Assembly (NCBI RefSeq): GCF_965363235.1
Contig: NC_134851.1
Location: 35,492,321-35,556,320 of the forward strand
Source: Mytilus galloprovincialis
Lineage: Eukaryota; Mollusca; Bivalvia; Mytilida; Mytilidae
Direction: 5' to 3'
DNA length: 64,000 nucleotides
The stretch's first letter is position 1. The number at the start of each line of letters is the position of its first letter. A model generated the notes under the pieces. The model was not told the origin of the DNA. It did no database searches and saw only the letters and a program-made list of their open reading frames with translations. A program made the position numbers and the translations under genes. Below, in pieces: positions 47,094 to 59,331 of the stretch.

Positions 47094-47996
47094 GGTCACA
47101 CCTTAACGGAGAGCGCGAACAGACGCCTAACTGATAATGTTTTTTTCAATAAGTTCATGTCCGTTAGATGTACGTTCTCATCCGTTAAAAGTCCGTTCAT
47201 TTCCGTTTCATGTCCGTTCAACGTTCGTTTTATCCGTTGATGTCCGTTCTGTCCTATGGAAAAAATTGAGCATGTTCATGACGTAACCGTTGTACATCCG
47301 GTACTCGTCCGTTCTTTTACGGTACTCGCTCCGTTTCTGATATGTATCCGTTACTTGTCCGTTATTTATCCGTTAGTGGTCCGGTGGAAAAATTCACCAA
47401 CGAACTTCTACCGGACGTATGTGGATAAACGGATGTGAAACGAACTTCTTCCGGACGTATAGCGGATAAAACTGATGATTAACAAATGCGAAACGGATAA
47501 ATCCCGATAAACTTCGCGTCAGAAATGCAAATTATTGGTATGTTAGATTTCTTGAGTGTCATGAATGCTTATTATTATCTTAGAGTAAGAGCACGTTTTC
47601 ACTATGAAGTAGGTCTTCTTCAGACCAGAGCTATGAGCTTTGGAGGCTTCTTGAAAAACAAATTAAAACCAGTTAAACGGAAACTTTTAGAAAATTTATG
47701 CGACTTACATTTTTTATTTTTCTACATATCTTGTTCGTCCGTTTTATCCAGTAGATAGGTTAGGTGTCCATTTTATGCGGTACTCGTCCGTTGGATGTAC
47801 GTTCGAAATCCGTTCTGTCCGGTACGTTTTCGTTTCTCGTACGTTTTATATCATGTGTGTGTCCGTTGTACTTTCGTTATGCGTCCGTTTTATTTGGTCA
47901 GTACATGCACGGACTACCAACGGATAACAAATTTTCAACAGAAAGTTTTGTTTCATCCGTTAGTCATCCATTTGTGCTATCCGGTAAGGTATGACC
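47094..47996. mobile_element. 903-bp TIR element rich in TCCGTT motifs
   Basis: The left end GGTCACACCTTAACGGA and the right end TCCGGTAAGGTATGACC are imperfect inverted repeats. Inside, about 47150-47380 and 47740-47960 are crowded with TCCGTT/GTCCGTT, and 47390-47510 carries the opposite orientation (AACGGA, CCGGACG). No ORF resembles a transposase. The superfamily is not identified and no clear target duplication was found. Confidence 0.65.
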
Positions 47997-50054
47997 ATAG
48001 CTTAACTAAAAGAATGTGTTTGTCTGCTGTTTAAACAAATTACAGTTTGCTGTACTGAGTAGGTGATTTGTTAAAATAATTTTAGTAGTCTAAATTTGTA
48101 ATCAGCAAGTGAAGTATTTACCGATGTTAATAAATGTGTTTAGCAAAATATCAATTTACTTAATTTATGGTGCATTACCTGAAGGTGTTCAGTATACGTT
48201 AGTTTGTATTATTATCCATGACCAGCTTCAAGATAAAAAGAATCCAAGTTGAACACTCTTTGCTATCTGTTTGAATCTTTAACACAGGAATTATAAAGTT
48301 TGAGCAGTATCTTTGAAGTAATTTGGTGGCAAACATATAATAAAGGTAACAATTTAGCTGTAAATATAAGAGAAAAAGGTGTGATATGATTGCCAATGAG
48401 ACAAAAATGTAAAGCAATGCAAACAAGAAAGCTAACGGCCTAATTTATGTACAAAAAATGAATGTTTTGGAATCAAAGATTATAAGAAATAAAAATAAAT
48501 AGAAGACATAGAGCAAACGTTACCTCTATATGATGATCGTTTTAACACTATCGTCCGTATGAATAGATTGATCATATGATTGATGTTGAACTTTAGATAG
48601 GGTGGGAAACATCTGATAAACAAGTATGGAATGCATCTTTAATCTTTATTGTCCTGAATATTTATAGCTTTTGTACACTACACTTTTCAAACATTATTTG
48701 AAAGTAAAAACTCAACATAACTTGCTACTCAAATAAAAGTTAATTAAAAAAATACAATGACACATTTCGATTGATTCGGAATGTACGTGAAAGAGATACA
48801 ATTTAACAAATTTTGTGAACCCTTAATTATATCCCCCTTTGAAACAAAGGGCGGTATACTGTTTTACCTCTGTCTGTCCTTCCGTCAGTCCGTCAGTCTA
48901 TCAGTCAGTCCGTCCGTCCCAGGAATATTTTTCGTCACATTTTTCTCAGGAACTGCACTACCAGGATTTCTGATAGAACTAATTTCATAACAGTGTGGTC
49001 GACAGTAAAACGTTTGTAGGTTGTAACTTGTTTGTCAACGGCTATGATTTTATGCTCACCCAGTCTGTCAGAGGCCTTCCAGTGGGGATTGAAATATTCA
49101 CTTGTTACACATTCCGATACATAAAATGAAACTTTCTTTTTACAAAGCTTAAAAGGAATTTGTTTTAAATATTTGTTATATCATCACATACAACCGTGTC
49201 ATTTATAAGAATAATAAGGTTCTGAGAAGATATCATTTAATATAATAAAAAAAAAGGTTTATCCAAAGATTTGTATAGTCTAAATATACAAATCCTTGGT
49301 TTATCCATTGTAAAAAAAAACTATTAAGTTGATGGGGTTAATTCACAAAATATCTCATTGATTAAGAGCACAACTACTTCTACGGTGTGATCATTTAAGA
49401 ATGGCCTACTATTTATTAAATGCATATACATGTGGGTTTTGTTTGTGAAGAGTTCTGGATAATTATAAAAATAATTTGATTTCTTTGTTTAATACCATAA
49501 AACGATTCATTCTTTCAGATATTTGTCACTTTGCCTTATCTTCAAGTCCAACACAATTTCTCACGTTTCTTACAAAACTTATATTCTTGTGATGTATTCT
49601 TTTGTTGAAGAAGAAAAAATGTTGCACCTTTTTTTAATTTATTTTCATTTTTTTTTTTTTTTTTTTGTGTGTCTCGTTGCGTATAGGACAAACTGACTAT
49701 CTCTTTATTCATATTAAAAAAAACATACGAGATGGCGTCAATACAAATTCATGACACAAAAATAACAAAATAATTTCAAGTTTTCTATATACAATTACCA
49801 ATACATTAACGTAAATTCAAATTTCACAAGATTTAATCAAAATAGATTTTTGACTTTCCAATAACTTGCAAGTACGCAGATAGGGCAGAAGTATATTCTG
49901 TCTATATTTTTTTTTTGCACAACTTTTGAAGGTGGATTATGCACTCGGTTTTAAATAAAACTAAGACCAGATAAAAGTTTAAAGATGACCTAATTCGACA
50001 ACCGCAGTTGTTAAATCGCTTTGACGTCCGCAAAAAGATGATCAATCCACACAT
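47997..50054. other. Non-coding with repeat piece at 48825-48985
   Basis: 48825-48985 is the left piece of the bivalve repeat also at 14284 (CCCCCTTTGAAACAAAGGG, then GTCTGTCC/GTCAGTC runs). A small dispersed-repeat fragment (GCCAATGAGACAAAAATGT) is near 48392, and a poly-T run near 49647-49665. No gene. Confidence 0.55.
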
Positions 50055-50455
50055 AGATATAGGAAGATGTGGTATGAGTGCCAATGAGACAACTCTCCTT
50101 CCAAGTAATAATTCATAAAAGTAAACCCTTATAGGTCAAGGTACGACCTGCAACACGGAGCCTAGGCTCACACCGAACAGCAAGCTATAGAGGGCCCCAA
50201 AACTACTAGTGTAAAACCATTCAAACGGGAAAACCAGCGAGAAACGAAAAACACATATGAATTATATAAACAGACGACAACATGCATTGTAACTTTTAAA
50301 GCCAATATAGTAAAAAAGATAATCTGAAAGAACGTGCGATATCATATTAGGAAAATTAATGGTCAAACCATAACAAAAAATCAAGTAAAGAATTTTAAGT
50401 ATTCAACCTTTATAGCTTGCTGTTCGGTGTGAGCCAATACTCCGTGTTGAAGGCC
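50055..50455 (-). repeat. Mussel-type dispersed repeat, mostly reversed
   Basis: 50055-50240 reads, reversed, as the family at 43020-43170 (GAGTGCCAATGAGACAACTC; CCGAACAGCAAGCTATA). A plus-strand fragment follows at 50407-50455 (TATAGCTTGCTGTTCGGTGT). Confidence 0.7.
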
Positions 50456-50639
50456 ATTTTTATTTATATTCAAATCACAAAGGTTATTCCTGATTAGTAT
50501 TTTTAATTATTTCATTTAGGCGTTGAGAACCTTTGGTGACCTCACAGTTTAAATGTCTTTTATAAGTACGTCGTGAGCAATGGGCATTACAGACGTACAT
50601 TCACCTAATTTGTCCCAGTCAATGAATGCTCATAGCTAC

Positions 50640-50800
50640 ACTGTTATGAATCTCATTCTATTTAGTTTCAGACTTGATATAAGTCAGCTATACCGTGTGA
50701 TGCGTTTTCAGATTCATCACTCGACAACTTCCTGTTTACCGAACACATTTGGACGGGGGTATCATCAGTGAGCAGAAGCTCACAGTGTCACTTGTTATAG
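50640..50800. repeat. Bivalve repeat, right piece
   Basis: GTCAGCTATACCGTGTGATG, GTTTACCGAACAC and GAGCAGAAGCTCACAG match 14430-14545. With 48825-48985 it may be one element split by 1.65 kb of inserted DNA. Confidence 0.6.
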
Positions 50801-52950
50801 AATGTTACCATACAATTTGCAAATTTATACATCGCATCGAATTCCGAAAAGAAAATATTCATTTTATAAACAAATTATCACAAATCTAACTTCTTTAAAA
50901 AAAACCTTTAATGCTTAACATAATATAATAAATTTTCGAGGTTAATGACTCCCATAGCAAATTGACCCTTTTTTTATTTCTGATCAACAGTTTTTCATTC
51001 CAAACATAGTGAGGATACCTTCAATAAGTAGTGGAGGAACAATATTTCAAAGCTGATTATCACCGTTAAAATTGTCGTTAAAAGACAAAAAGTATGAAAC
51101 CACGTAAGCATCAACCTAAATCTGTAAATGTCTTCATACATGTTGGCATGACAACATTGAATATTTTTATGTAATGACAACTGTTCACAAAAGATATTTT
51201 CAGAATATTTGATGCAGTATTTACATTTTTAAAGCACAAGTGTTGATGTTGGAGTTGAGACAAGCATCGAAAATAATATTCCTTTTTTCGTAGAGTTTTT
51301 CTGGGTATGTTTCTATCATAAATGTAAAAATCAACCGGGAACAGAAATAGTGTACTGTAATCATAATTTTTAATTGAATCGATTGTATTAGATTGTTATT
51401 CTGAAGTGATCAACAGTAATCAGTAGTCTACGATTTGTTCGATTACATGTTATCGTAATTTAATCGATTGCAGCAAAACTTGTGATGTAATTATCAGATA
51501 CTTATGGATTACAATTCAATAACTTCAGTAGAATAGTCAAATATGATAACTACCTGTATTCATCATTTTTAAGTTCAGATAAAATAGAATGTATAAGAGT
51601 GATTTAACGGCTGCTGTCACTTCTTAAATGTTCGCATGTTTTTAATCACTCACTCAATAATTTGTCAATAGGTCGGATCCTCGGTAAGAGTTTGAGTCTT
51701 ATCTAGAAACATCTGTGTAAAAGAGGTAGTTGTAAAGTTCTAAATTCTCATTATATATTTCGAATACGTTGAGCAACATAATTGTGTTTAAAGTTCTTTA
51801 TTTATTTCATATTAGTGTGTAGCATGTAATTGACAATAATCGACCACTAAGGTAATCATTTTTGATAAAGTAATTAATTTCAATCGATTACATACAAAAA
51901 CTAGAGTAATCGGTATTGAATCGATTGCACAAGCATCCGTCAAGAGTTCCGTGTTTCCCAGTCTTTCTTTGGTTTTGTATTAAGATGTTTGTCTTTTGGT
52001 TTTTTTTCTTTCTTTTTCTTTCTTTTTGCATGGCGTTGACATTTTATTCTCGTCTCATTACATATATGTGACAAATAAATGACATGACCTACCATATATC
52101 TTATGTAAACAAATTTATGATGTAAATGGCTGTACGATTTACAACATAATAGCTTTTATAATTCACCTTTTTTCTGTTAGAGACTATACATATATGTTGC
52201 CCTCTCGATGATATTTTCTTTTTTTTTTTGTTGCTGCATTGTGGTTTTAAAGACATGTAATCTGAATTAGTCTCCTTTTACTTATATGACATACAAGAGT
52301 TGACACCTAATATTTTGGACTACTTGCTTTAGATTGTTGTTTTCTTATAGTCCAGTGGCAAAAATAGCATGCATGTTCAGGACAAATCAATCAATATGTA
52401 ATTTGTACATTAGAGACCTGTTTTTTTTTACAAGTTGTTATTGCCTTTGAATTAGCTTTCAGATATTGCGAGTACTCTCACATCTGTTCTTAGTATCGTA
52501 TTGTCTAGATTGCATAACTACACTCCACGTACACTTTGGGTTTTTGTTAGATTTTTTTCCTCTTTGTTTTGGACGAGTTAAGTCCTTTTTAACTGATTTT
52601 TTTGTTTGTATAGGTACACTTAGTCAAAGGTTAGGGATGGGTTGGCCTGCTTTAATACTAATATACCCTGCATCATTCTGTATGTGTCTGTGTTATAAAG
52701 CCCGCTGGAGCCTGTAATTCGGTGGCCATTCATTTACACCGCCTGTTAGAATCCATTTTAATCCTTTAGTATTTGATTAAAAAACCGACGTAATGATAAT
52801 GTCATATACTACGTCTTGAAGGTAATGGCACATTTAAGTTTTCATTTAACCAAGTGACATCGGGTTCCACCGAGTAACTGTTCGATAACTACAAACATAA
52901 ACTTGTTCAAACATAGTATTAATCTGTACTTGCTTGTCTGTCAATCGTTA
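50801..52950. other. Non-coding, with ATCGATT-rich segment at 51370-51930
   Basis: Several AATCGATT/AATCGATTG motifs are scattered at 51370-51930, possibly an old repeat whose ends I cannot define. A fragment (CCAGTGGCAAAAATAGCATG) near 52350 belongs to the family seen at 225 and 20945. No gene. Confidence 0.45.
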
Positions 52951-53048
52951 TGATATTTTGAGACGCATCGCTGTTAGTATTTCTTATCTTTGCTCTTCAC
53001 TAATTTTAAGATTAAGAAATACTAACAGCGATGCGTCTCAAAATATCA
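52951..53048. repeat. Perfect 36-bp inverted repeat (hairpin) with 26-nt loop
   Basis: 52951-52986 and 53013-53048 are exact reverse complements (core GAGACGCATCGCTGTTAGTA). No mismatch in 36 pairs is unusual against the decayed repeats around it. No ORF passes through it meaningfully. Confidence 0.9.
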
Positions 53049-53439
53049 AATATTTTCTCATGGTACTTATGAGAAAATACATGTATGTGTACTGTCAAAC
53101 ACAAAGTGCCACGACCCTCCCATAATATTCACATAATAAGGAATAGGTGTCATTTTTTATTGTATTTGTTGATTTTGGTCTTGCTGTAAACCAAGTGTGG
53201 TCATCCCCTGTACAGTTGTGTATATTCGTCTCTTTTGTTCTCGGGCATACCATTCTTTTATTGAACGGATCTTTTTGAATTAAGACCTTTGAAATTGTTG
53301 ACAAACTTTTGTTCTGAAAATGGTTGAGAGCAATTTTGTGACAAAATTGACCACTTAGCTTTAAACAATGATATAAACAGAAGTTCTTCACTCCTAAACT
53401 ATTCTAGATATGCACGGTTCTTATATACCTTTCTATCCA

Positions 53440-53745
53440 ATCAGAATAGGTTTCATGAATGTGACCTACCGAATTAGACTATTTACCGGATTTGTAATCA
53501 CATAAGCAACACGACGGGTGCCACATGTGGAGCAGGATCTGCTTACCCTTCCGGAGCACATGAGATCACCCCTAGTTTTTGATGGGGTTCGTGTTGTTTA
53601 TTCTTTAGTTTTCTATGTTGTGTCATGTGTACTATTGTTTTTCTGTTTGTCTTTTTCATTTTTAGCCATGGCGTTGTCAGTTTGTTTTAGATTTATGAGT
53701 TTGACTGTCCCTTTGGTATCTTTCGTCCCTCTTTTATAAACTTGA
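53440..53745. repeat. Mussel-type dispersed repeat, near complete
   Basis: This runs from CCTACCGAATTAGACTATTT through GCCACATGTGGAGCAGGATC to CTTTCGTCCCTCTTTTATAA. The partial reverse copy is at 31590-31770. I recognise this as a frequent mussel sequence. The interval 53049-53439 before it shows nothing. Confidence 0.75.
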
Positions 53746-54095
53746 CTAATTACTATTCTAATATGACGTTCTTCTTTAGCTTTGGATACAAAGCCATGTT
53801 CTAATTAGAATAGAACAAGGGCTGCACGTGATTGACGTCGCAATTGAAATTGCAACGTCAGATGAATATTGAACAACACCAGAGATCAAAATAGACATTT
53901 TTGTTGGTGTTGTTCGCTAGGAAATTAAACAAAAACATTCTAAGAGTAAGTTTAAATGTTTCTGTTCTTTTTTTATTGACAAACTGTTGATTTTTCTATA
54001 TCGTTCTTGTTCATCAAATCAAAATGGCGACATTTCGAGCGTCTACTATAGGTCCGCTTCGAAGTACAAAAATTCAAAATATTCCTATTAGAATC

Positions 54096-54255
54096 GAAAT
54101 AATTCTATCATGCCATGCTCTATGCACATTTTGACATGGGTAGGCATTATATTTGTAAACATTTAATACCTCGCTAACGCTCGGTATTAAGATATTTACA
54201 AATCTAATGCCTACCCATGTTAAAATGAGCATAGAGCATGGCATGAAAGAATTAT
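54096..54255. mobile_element. Hairpin MITE with arms of about 75 bp
   Basis: ATGCCATGCTCTATG, CATGGGTAGGCATTA and ATTTGTAAA on the left pair with their complements on the right around a CTCGCTAACGCTCGG centre. About six mismatches per arm. Non-coding. Confidence 0.75.
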
Positions 54256-54689
54256 TTCTTAATTGACGTAACTTGACTTTTTTAATCGTGAACCAAAAAG
54301 GTCAACCATGATGTTTTACAATGCCCAGGGATCACATGTAAAATCCTTATATCTGCAAAATAGTTCATATCACATTCATCCATTATTTGTTTCGTTTTTC
54401 AAAAGTGTTTAAATTATTTAAATACAAATGCAATAATTTTGTTCTTTTAATTATCCTAGCAACTGGAATCAAATAATATTAATTTTAGATAATCAACGTT
54501 GATATCTTATTCTATGACAACCGTGGCGGATGTCAAAGAACATGAAGAGTGTATTTGGATTATCAGAATACCTACTACTTTCTATCTCATTATATTTCAT
54601 ATTAAACAATCACAAAACCTAGGAAAGCCATAACCAACGAAAATAGATACAAAGTTAAAATCATTTTGATTTTAATATCAATGTTAAAA

Positions 54690-55895
54690 AGGAAATCTCA
54701 AAATATGCATGCCACGTTTTGAATGGTGCTTGAAGAAATTTGCTGACAATCTCAATATGCTAAGTACTTTGCTGTTTATGAACAATTATTGCAGCGGTTT
54801 TCCTTTGTAAGTGTGTCATACATAAGGATAGCAATGGGTGGATCTGACCTTTAAGCTGTACCTGCACATACGACGAAATATCCAAGGGACAATGAATCAC
54901 TTCAGCATTCAAAAAGATCGCGAATTTTTTATTTCTATCAAAAAGGAAGCATTGAGTCTTAACCCGTCTTTGAAAATAGTAGCCACACCCATGAGTTCTT
55001 CGGCGTAGATGAAATGCACACATACTTTATACGGAGGTGATTTTAAACAAGATTTGGACGGAAAATACCAACAGGCTTTATCTCTATACTTTGTAACATG
55101 TATTCAAGCATATAAAGCAGAAAGGATCGACATGACTTCAATAACAATTCAAAATCAGTCTCGTCAACAAACAAGTGGTTAACCGACCATGCCAATGTCT
55201 TGGCAGATACAAAGGGATCTTATAAAGTGGCATATGGGACCATTATTTCGACAAAATAATATTTCCACTAAAATCCTAATTCTTGATCATAATTGTGATC
55301 TTCACGATTATCCGGAAAAACATTCTTCGAGCCAATGATGCGAAACAATATGTAGGGGGCGTGGCATGATATTGCTACGCTGGAGACAAATGAGAACCGG
55401 AAAGACATCATTCAAAATTTTCGAACATTAACCAATTGTTTACATAATGTTCTGGTTTTGCGGGTTCTCCTGACTTTTAATGGTTTGGAATTTTGACATT
55501 CTTTCCTTCACCAACCAAGAGTATAGGCTAAAGCAGTTTATTTTGGAATATTGCCCTTGATCAAAATCACGGACCTATGGTCCAGGTTCAAGGTTGCAAA
55601 TATTGTAGAGGTATGGAAACAGTGTATTCAGGGTCTGACCAGCACCAAAAGGAGGTTGAAAACTGCATCATAGGTCATGTGAAAAAGGAAGTCAGGACAC
55701 AAGCAGTCAGAACTGATTCAACTGATAACGTGAATGGTTTGCGAACGGTTGAGTTCGAAAATCCGTTTGGAACCATTGCCGTTGTAGTCTTGAATACTGA
55801 AGATCAAAGAAACAATTTGCACTGAATTTTAATGAAGTCCGTTATTCGTACAAATTGCCCGGAATATCAGTAGTATCTTTCCTTTATTCTCCCTA
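54690..55895 (+). pseudogene. GH30 glycosidase copy C, dead exon 3
   Basis: From about 54810 to 55893 the DNA follows exon 3 of copy B throughout, and about 120 bases of intron before it also match. It is clearly dead: the splice acceptor AG is AA (54809-54810), several in-frame stops appear (for example after GGATCTGAC, and TGG to TAG in the SPPAW motif), and there are multiple indels. The acid/base glutamate codon of QNEP is CAG (Gln), and the nucleophile motif TECSG is disrupted. Exons 1 and 2 are absent upstream. A stretch at 55577-55825 stays open by chance. Confidence 0.92.
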
Positions 55896-57079
55896 ATGAA
55901 ATGTAGAACTGATAAATTGTTAATTAGTCAAGGATTTCGTTACCATTCACTTATTAAACCTTTACCAAACTCGTTCATAGGTACAGAGATTTTTTTTAAA
56001 CAGGTTGTCGTAACTACAGATTTCTTATCAACAACGGGAAAATGTATCCTAATGTTTACGTTTCTACTGTTTTAACGTTATTTATGTTTGTGCCTCTACC
56101 TTTTTATTGAATACAGATAATTTCAACTGATTATACCGTTTGTATTCTATGTGCTTATCTCAAGTCCCGTGTTTATTAATTTTGGTCCTTAGTTATGGAT
56201 AGTGAATTGTTTTTGCATTTTTCCTGTCTAGACCAGCTTTTGTCGTTTATACTGTACATGTATGGTGTATATTTTTTCATAAGCAATCACATCACGTCTT
56301 CATATCTTGTTGATATTTAATTTTTGCTCCATCTTTAGTTTTCTTTTTGTCGGTTTATGTTCGACTTATGAGTTCGAATGTCCCTTTGGAATCTCTCGCC
56401 TTTCTTTGATATATAGAAAGTATCTGATTCTTTGCAATTAAATCTAAATGTGATTGTATGCATTGAAAAGTACCAATCTAATGAGGAACGTGTAAGATCG
56501 TCATCTATGTTTATTGTTCTAAAGAAACCTTTTTACTTCTAACGACGCCTTTTTAAAAAAAGAAAAACTTGAAATAAACAGGTGTACAAAAATAGACCAC
56601 GCTATTGCATAAGACTAAGGCAAAAGGGACATGACGTTAAATTAATAAACGACGAATTCATCTATTGTATATGTTGTGTACAAGATGTATTAAATTTGTA
56701 CAAACTATATTTTTATTTTTTTTTACACGTTATAAGTTTATGGACACATACCTTTTTGTACCAGGTGATAAAACTTTATCTTCTAAAATGTATCAGTTTG
56801 ATGCTTTAAATTTAAAACATATATACTTCATGACAACCTGACATTTAGTGCTCTGCTCTTTGTCCTGAAATTGGAAATATACACCTGAATGTTTTAAATT
56901 CTTATTCTTTTTTGTCTATAAATCAGCTCATATCCATAAAAAGTCTCTTTATGTTCTTATAATGTTTGAGTACCAATGCTCATTATTAGACTGTATCATA
57001 TAGTTTTGGAAATATGACAGAAATATTCGAAGACTGTGTGCTTGCATCATTTTTTAGTGTTAACCGCTTTATAAAACAC

Positions 57080-57460
57080 TGACAGCCTGTACAAGGAATG
57101 CTCAGAATCCACCAATTCCTCCAGGAACGCTCAAATTTCACAATCTGAATTACAAACATTTAAAGCAAGAATGTCCTTAAGGAACACTCAAAATCAAACA
57201 TCAGCGCCTAGAACGGTCATAATCAACTATCTGCTAAGAACACTTAAAATCAACAATCCAATTCATGAACGTTCAAAACAACATTCAGCTGAATGAACGC
57301 TCAAACTCAACAATTTGCTAAAGGAACGATAAATCAGAAATGCGCTTAAATAACAATCTGCGTCAGAAATTCACAAAATCAACAGACTGCGTCAGAAATG
57401 CTCAAAATCAATAGACTGCCGCAGAAACGACCAAAACAAACAATCTGCCTCAGGAACCAG
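57080..57460. repeat. 29-bp degenerate minisatellite, second cassette block 1
   Basis: Same unit as 26520-26900 (AGGAACGCTCAAA, AGAAATGCTCAAAATCAA). Some units are lost or gained relative to the first cassette. Confidence 0.8.
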
Positions 57461-58334
57461 TGGCTGAGTAGAAGGTTCATGAATCAGGTGAATGTCAAAG
57501 AGCATCTCGCCCTTTTTCAAAAAAACAATCATCGGAAGGTACCACAACCTTGTTGATAAATATTCCGTATCAACTTCACACATAATACATGAAGATCTTG
57601 AAGTATATATCATGAGTACTGACGTTGTATATCATCTTGATGAGTTACTTAAGTATTCTTTTCTTTGTCTTTACGAACATTACTTTAACTGTACTGTTAA
57701 GTATGTTTTTAGAGATATAAATTTGACGTGGCTTTGTACTTATACGTGATATTGTTCTATGGTAAAACCTTTGTATTCTTGGTTTTTTTTTAATTGGCTA
57801 ATGTGCTTTGTATATATACCTTGTTGCGTATAGGTTTTTTTTGGGTTTTTTTTTTTTTTTTTTTTTTTTTTTGTTATATATGATGTTGCTCTATACCTAT
57901 ACATTCCGTCATTGCGTTATTGTGTTATGGTAAAATTTTGTATCCTTATGTTTCATTTTCGCTAATGTGCTTTGTATGTATGCGGTTTTGTGTTTCTCTG
58001 TTACATAATAGTTTGTTTTAAAGGGATTAAGATTATAACACAACGTATACTGCTATAGTCTTATTTTGACATTTTTACATATTATGACATATGTTTGTTT
58101 TGTTCAACATCGTTGTCAATATAATGGAGTTTTAAGCGACTATCGTACAAGTAAGAGGTTTTGCTATCTATCACTCATGGATTCTTAAACCATTTACATA
58201 AGAAAATGCCTTTACAAAGTCACGGACAGTTGTTAACCTTTCGTTTGGTGAGTTTAAGATCTTGATTTTGCCTTTTGATTACGGATTTTTCATTTTGAAT
58301 TTTCCAAGGACTGCGTTATTTTTGTCATTTTACT

Positions 58335-58500
58335 GTTTACAACCACCAATCTGCGTCTAAAATACAAATTTAAACAATCTGCGCCAGGAGCACTCAAAAA
58401 CAACATATTGCTTCGTGGACGCTCAAAAACAACAATCTGCTTCGTGGACGCTCAAAATAAACTATTTGCTTCAAAAACGCTTAAAACCAACAATAAAAAT
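58335..58500. repeat. 29-bp degenerate minisatellite, second cassette block 2
   Basis: Units with CAACAATCTGCTTCGTGGAC and CGCTCAAAA. Counterpart of 27760-27895 with one unit duplicated. Confidence 0.75.
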
Positions 58501-59331
58501 CAGAGGTGAATATAAATTATCCTTGCAAGTCTTCATTACCGAATGATACATTACAAGAATACAAAATGGAAAGTTCTCCAAAAGCAATATTGTACACAAA
58601 ATCAATAAGTACTACGCCTGCTTGTCCATTTCTCAATTTGTTCGAACAGTTTAAATGTAGAAGAGATTGTTTGACGCTGTATATTGTTCTTTCAAACACC
58701 AAATGAACAAAATCATATGTCAAATACTTTGATATATATTTTTTCTATATTGCTGGAAGACGGTATTAACTTGAACATATTTACCACTCGAAGTTAAACA
58801 ACCATCAATCAACCAATCAACATATGGCAAAGTAGATAACTAATAGTTGAATGTTTCTCCCTCATACTAACATTTCAGCAAAGTGTTATTAATTTAATTA
58901 AAAATATCAAGTTGTTTCAACTTCTTGTAAATATGACTAACAAGGGTAAAATCTGCGTCCTTTGACACTTAAACAAATAATCAACGCCCATGGGTATATT
59001 TCATTGTATTGAATAAGATGTAAGTATACCAAAGAAAGTATAAGATACATGTTGCTTAGTCTATATCTGAAAAGCTGACTGTATACACTTTACATAATTT
59101 CTATTTCCACTTCAATAAGCCCAATTCATGGAACAAATAATGTGTATAAAAGGCAGCTAATATTTCAGTCTTAATTCATTTCCACACAAATTCAATATCA
59201 ATAAATTACTTAACAAACAACTTTCAATTACATAACATTCTTATGAACGGCTAGTTTCCATTCCTTCCTCAATGCAATTAGTCCCGTTTTTATAACACAC
59301 AAATTGATATGCATCGTTTTCAATTTATTTC

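Larger units (their letters stand above)
55896..59331. other. Intergenic region of the second cassette
   Basis: Paralogous to 25534-28699 with the same order of landmarks. Differences include a 27-base poly-T run at 57846-57872. No gene. Confidence 0.8.

Noticed and set aside
47525..48034. Small open frames within the TCCGTT-rich element as a possible transposase
   Set aside because: Overlapping frames are created by the repeated motif, and none shows a transposase signature.
55577..55825. Open frame resembling the GH30 C-terminus as a separate gene
   Set aside because: It is a surviving stretch of dead exon 3 with stops and frameshifts on both sides.
57846..57872. 27-base poly-T run as a retroposition poly-A tail on the minus strand
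   Set aside because: The paralogous site in the first cassette has only a short T run inside otherwise colinear DNA, so local slippage explains it.
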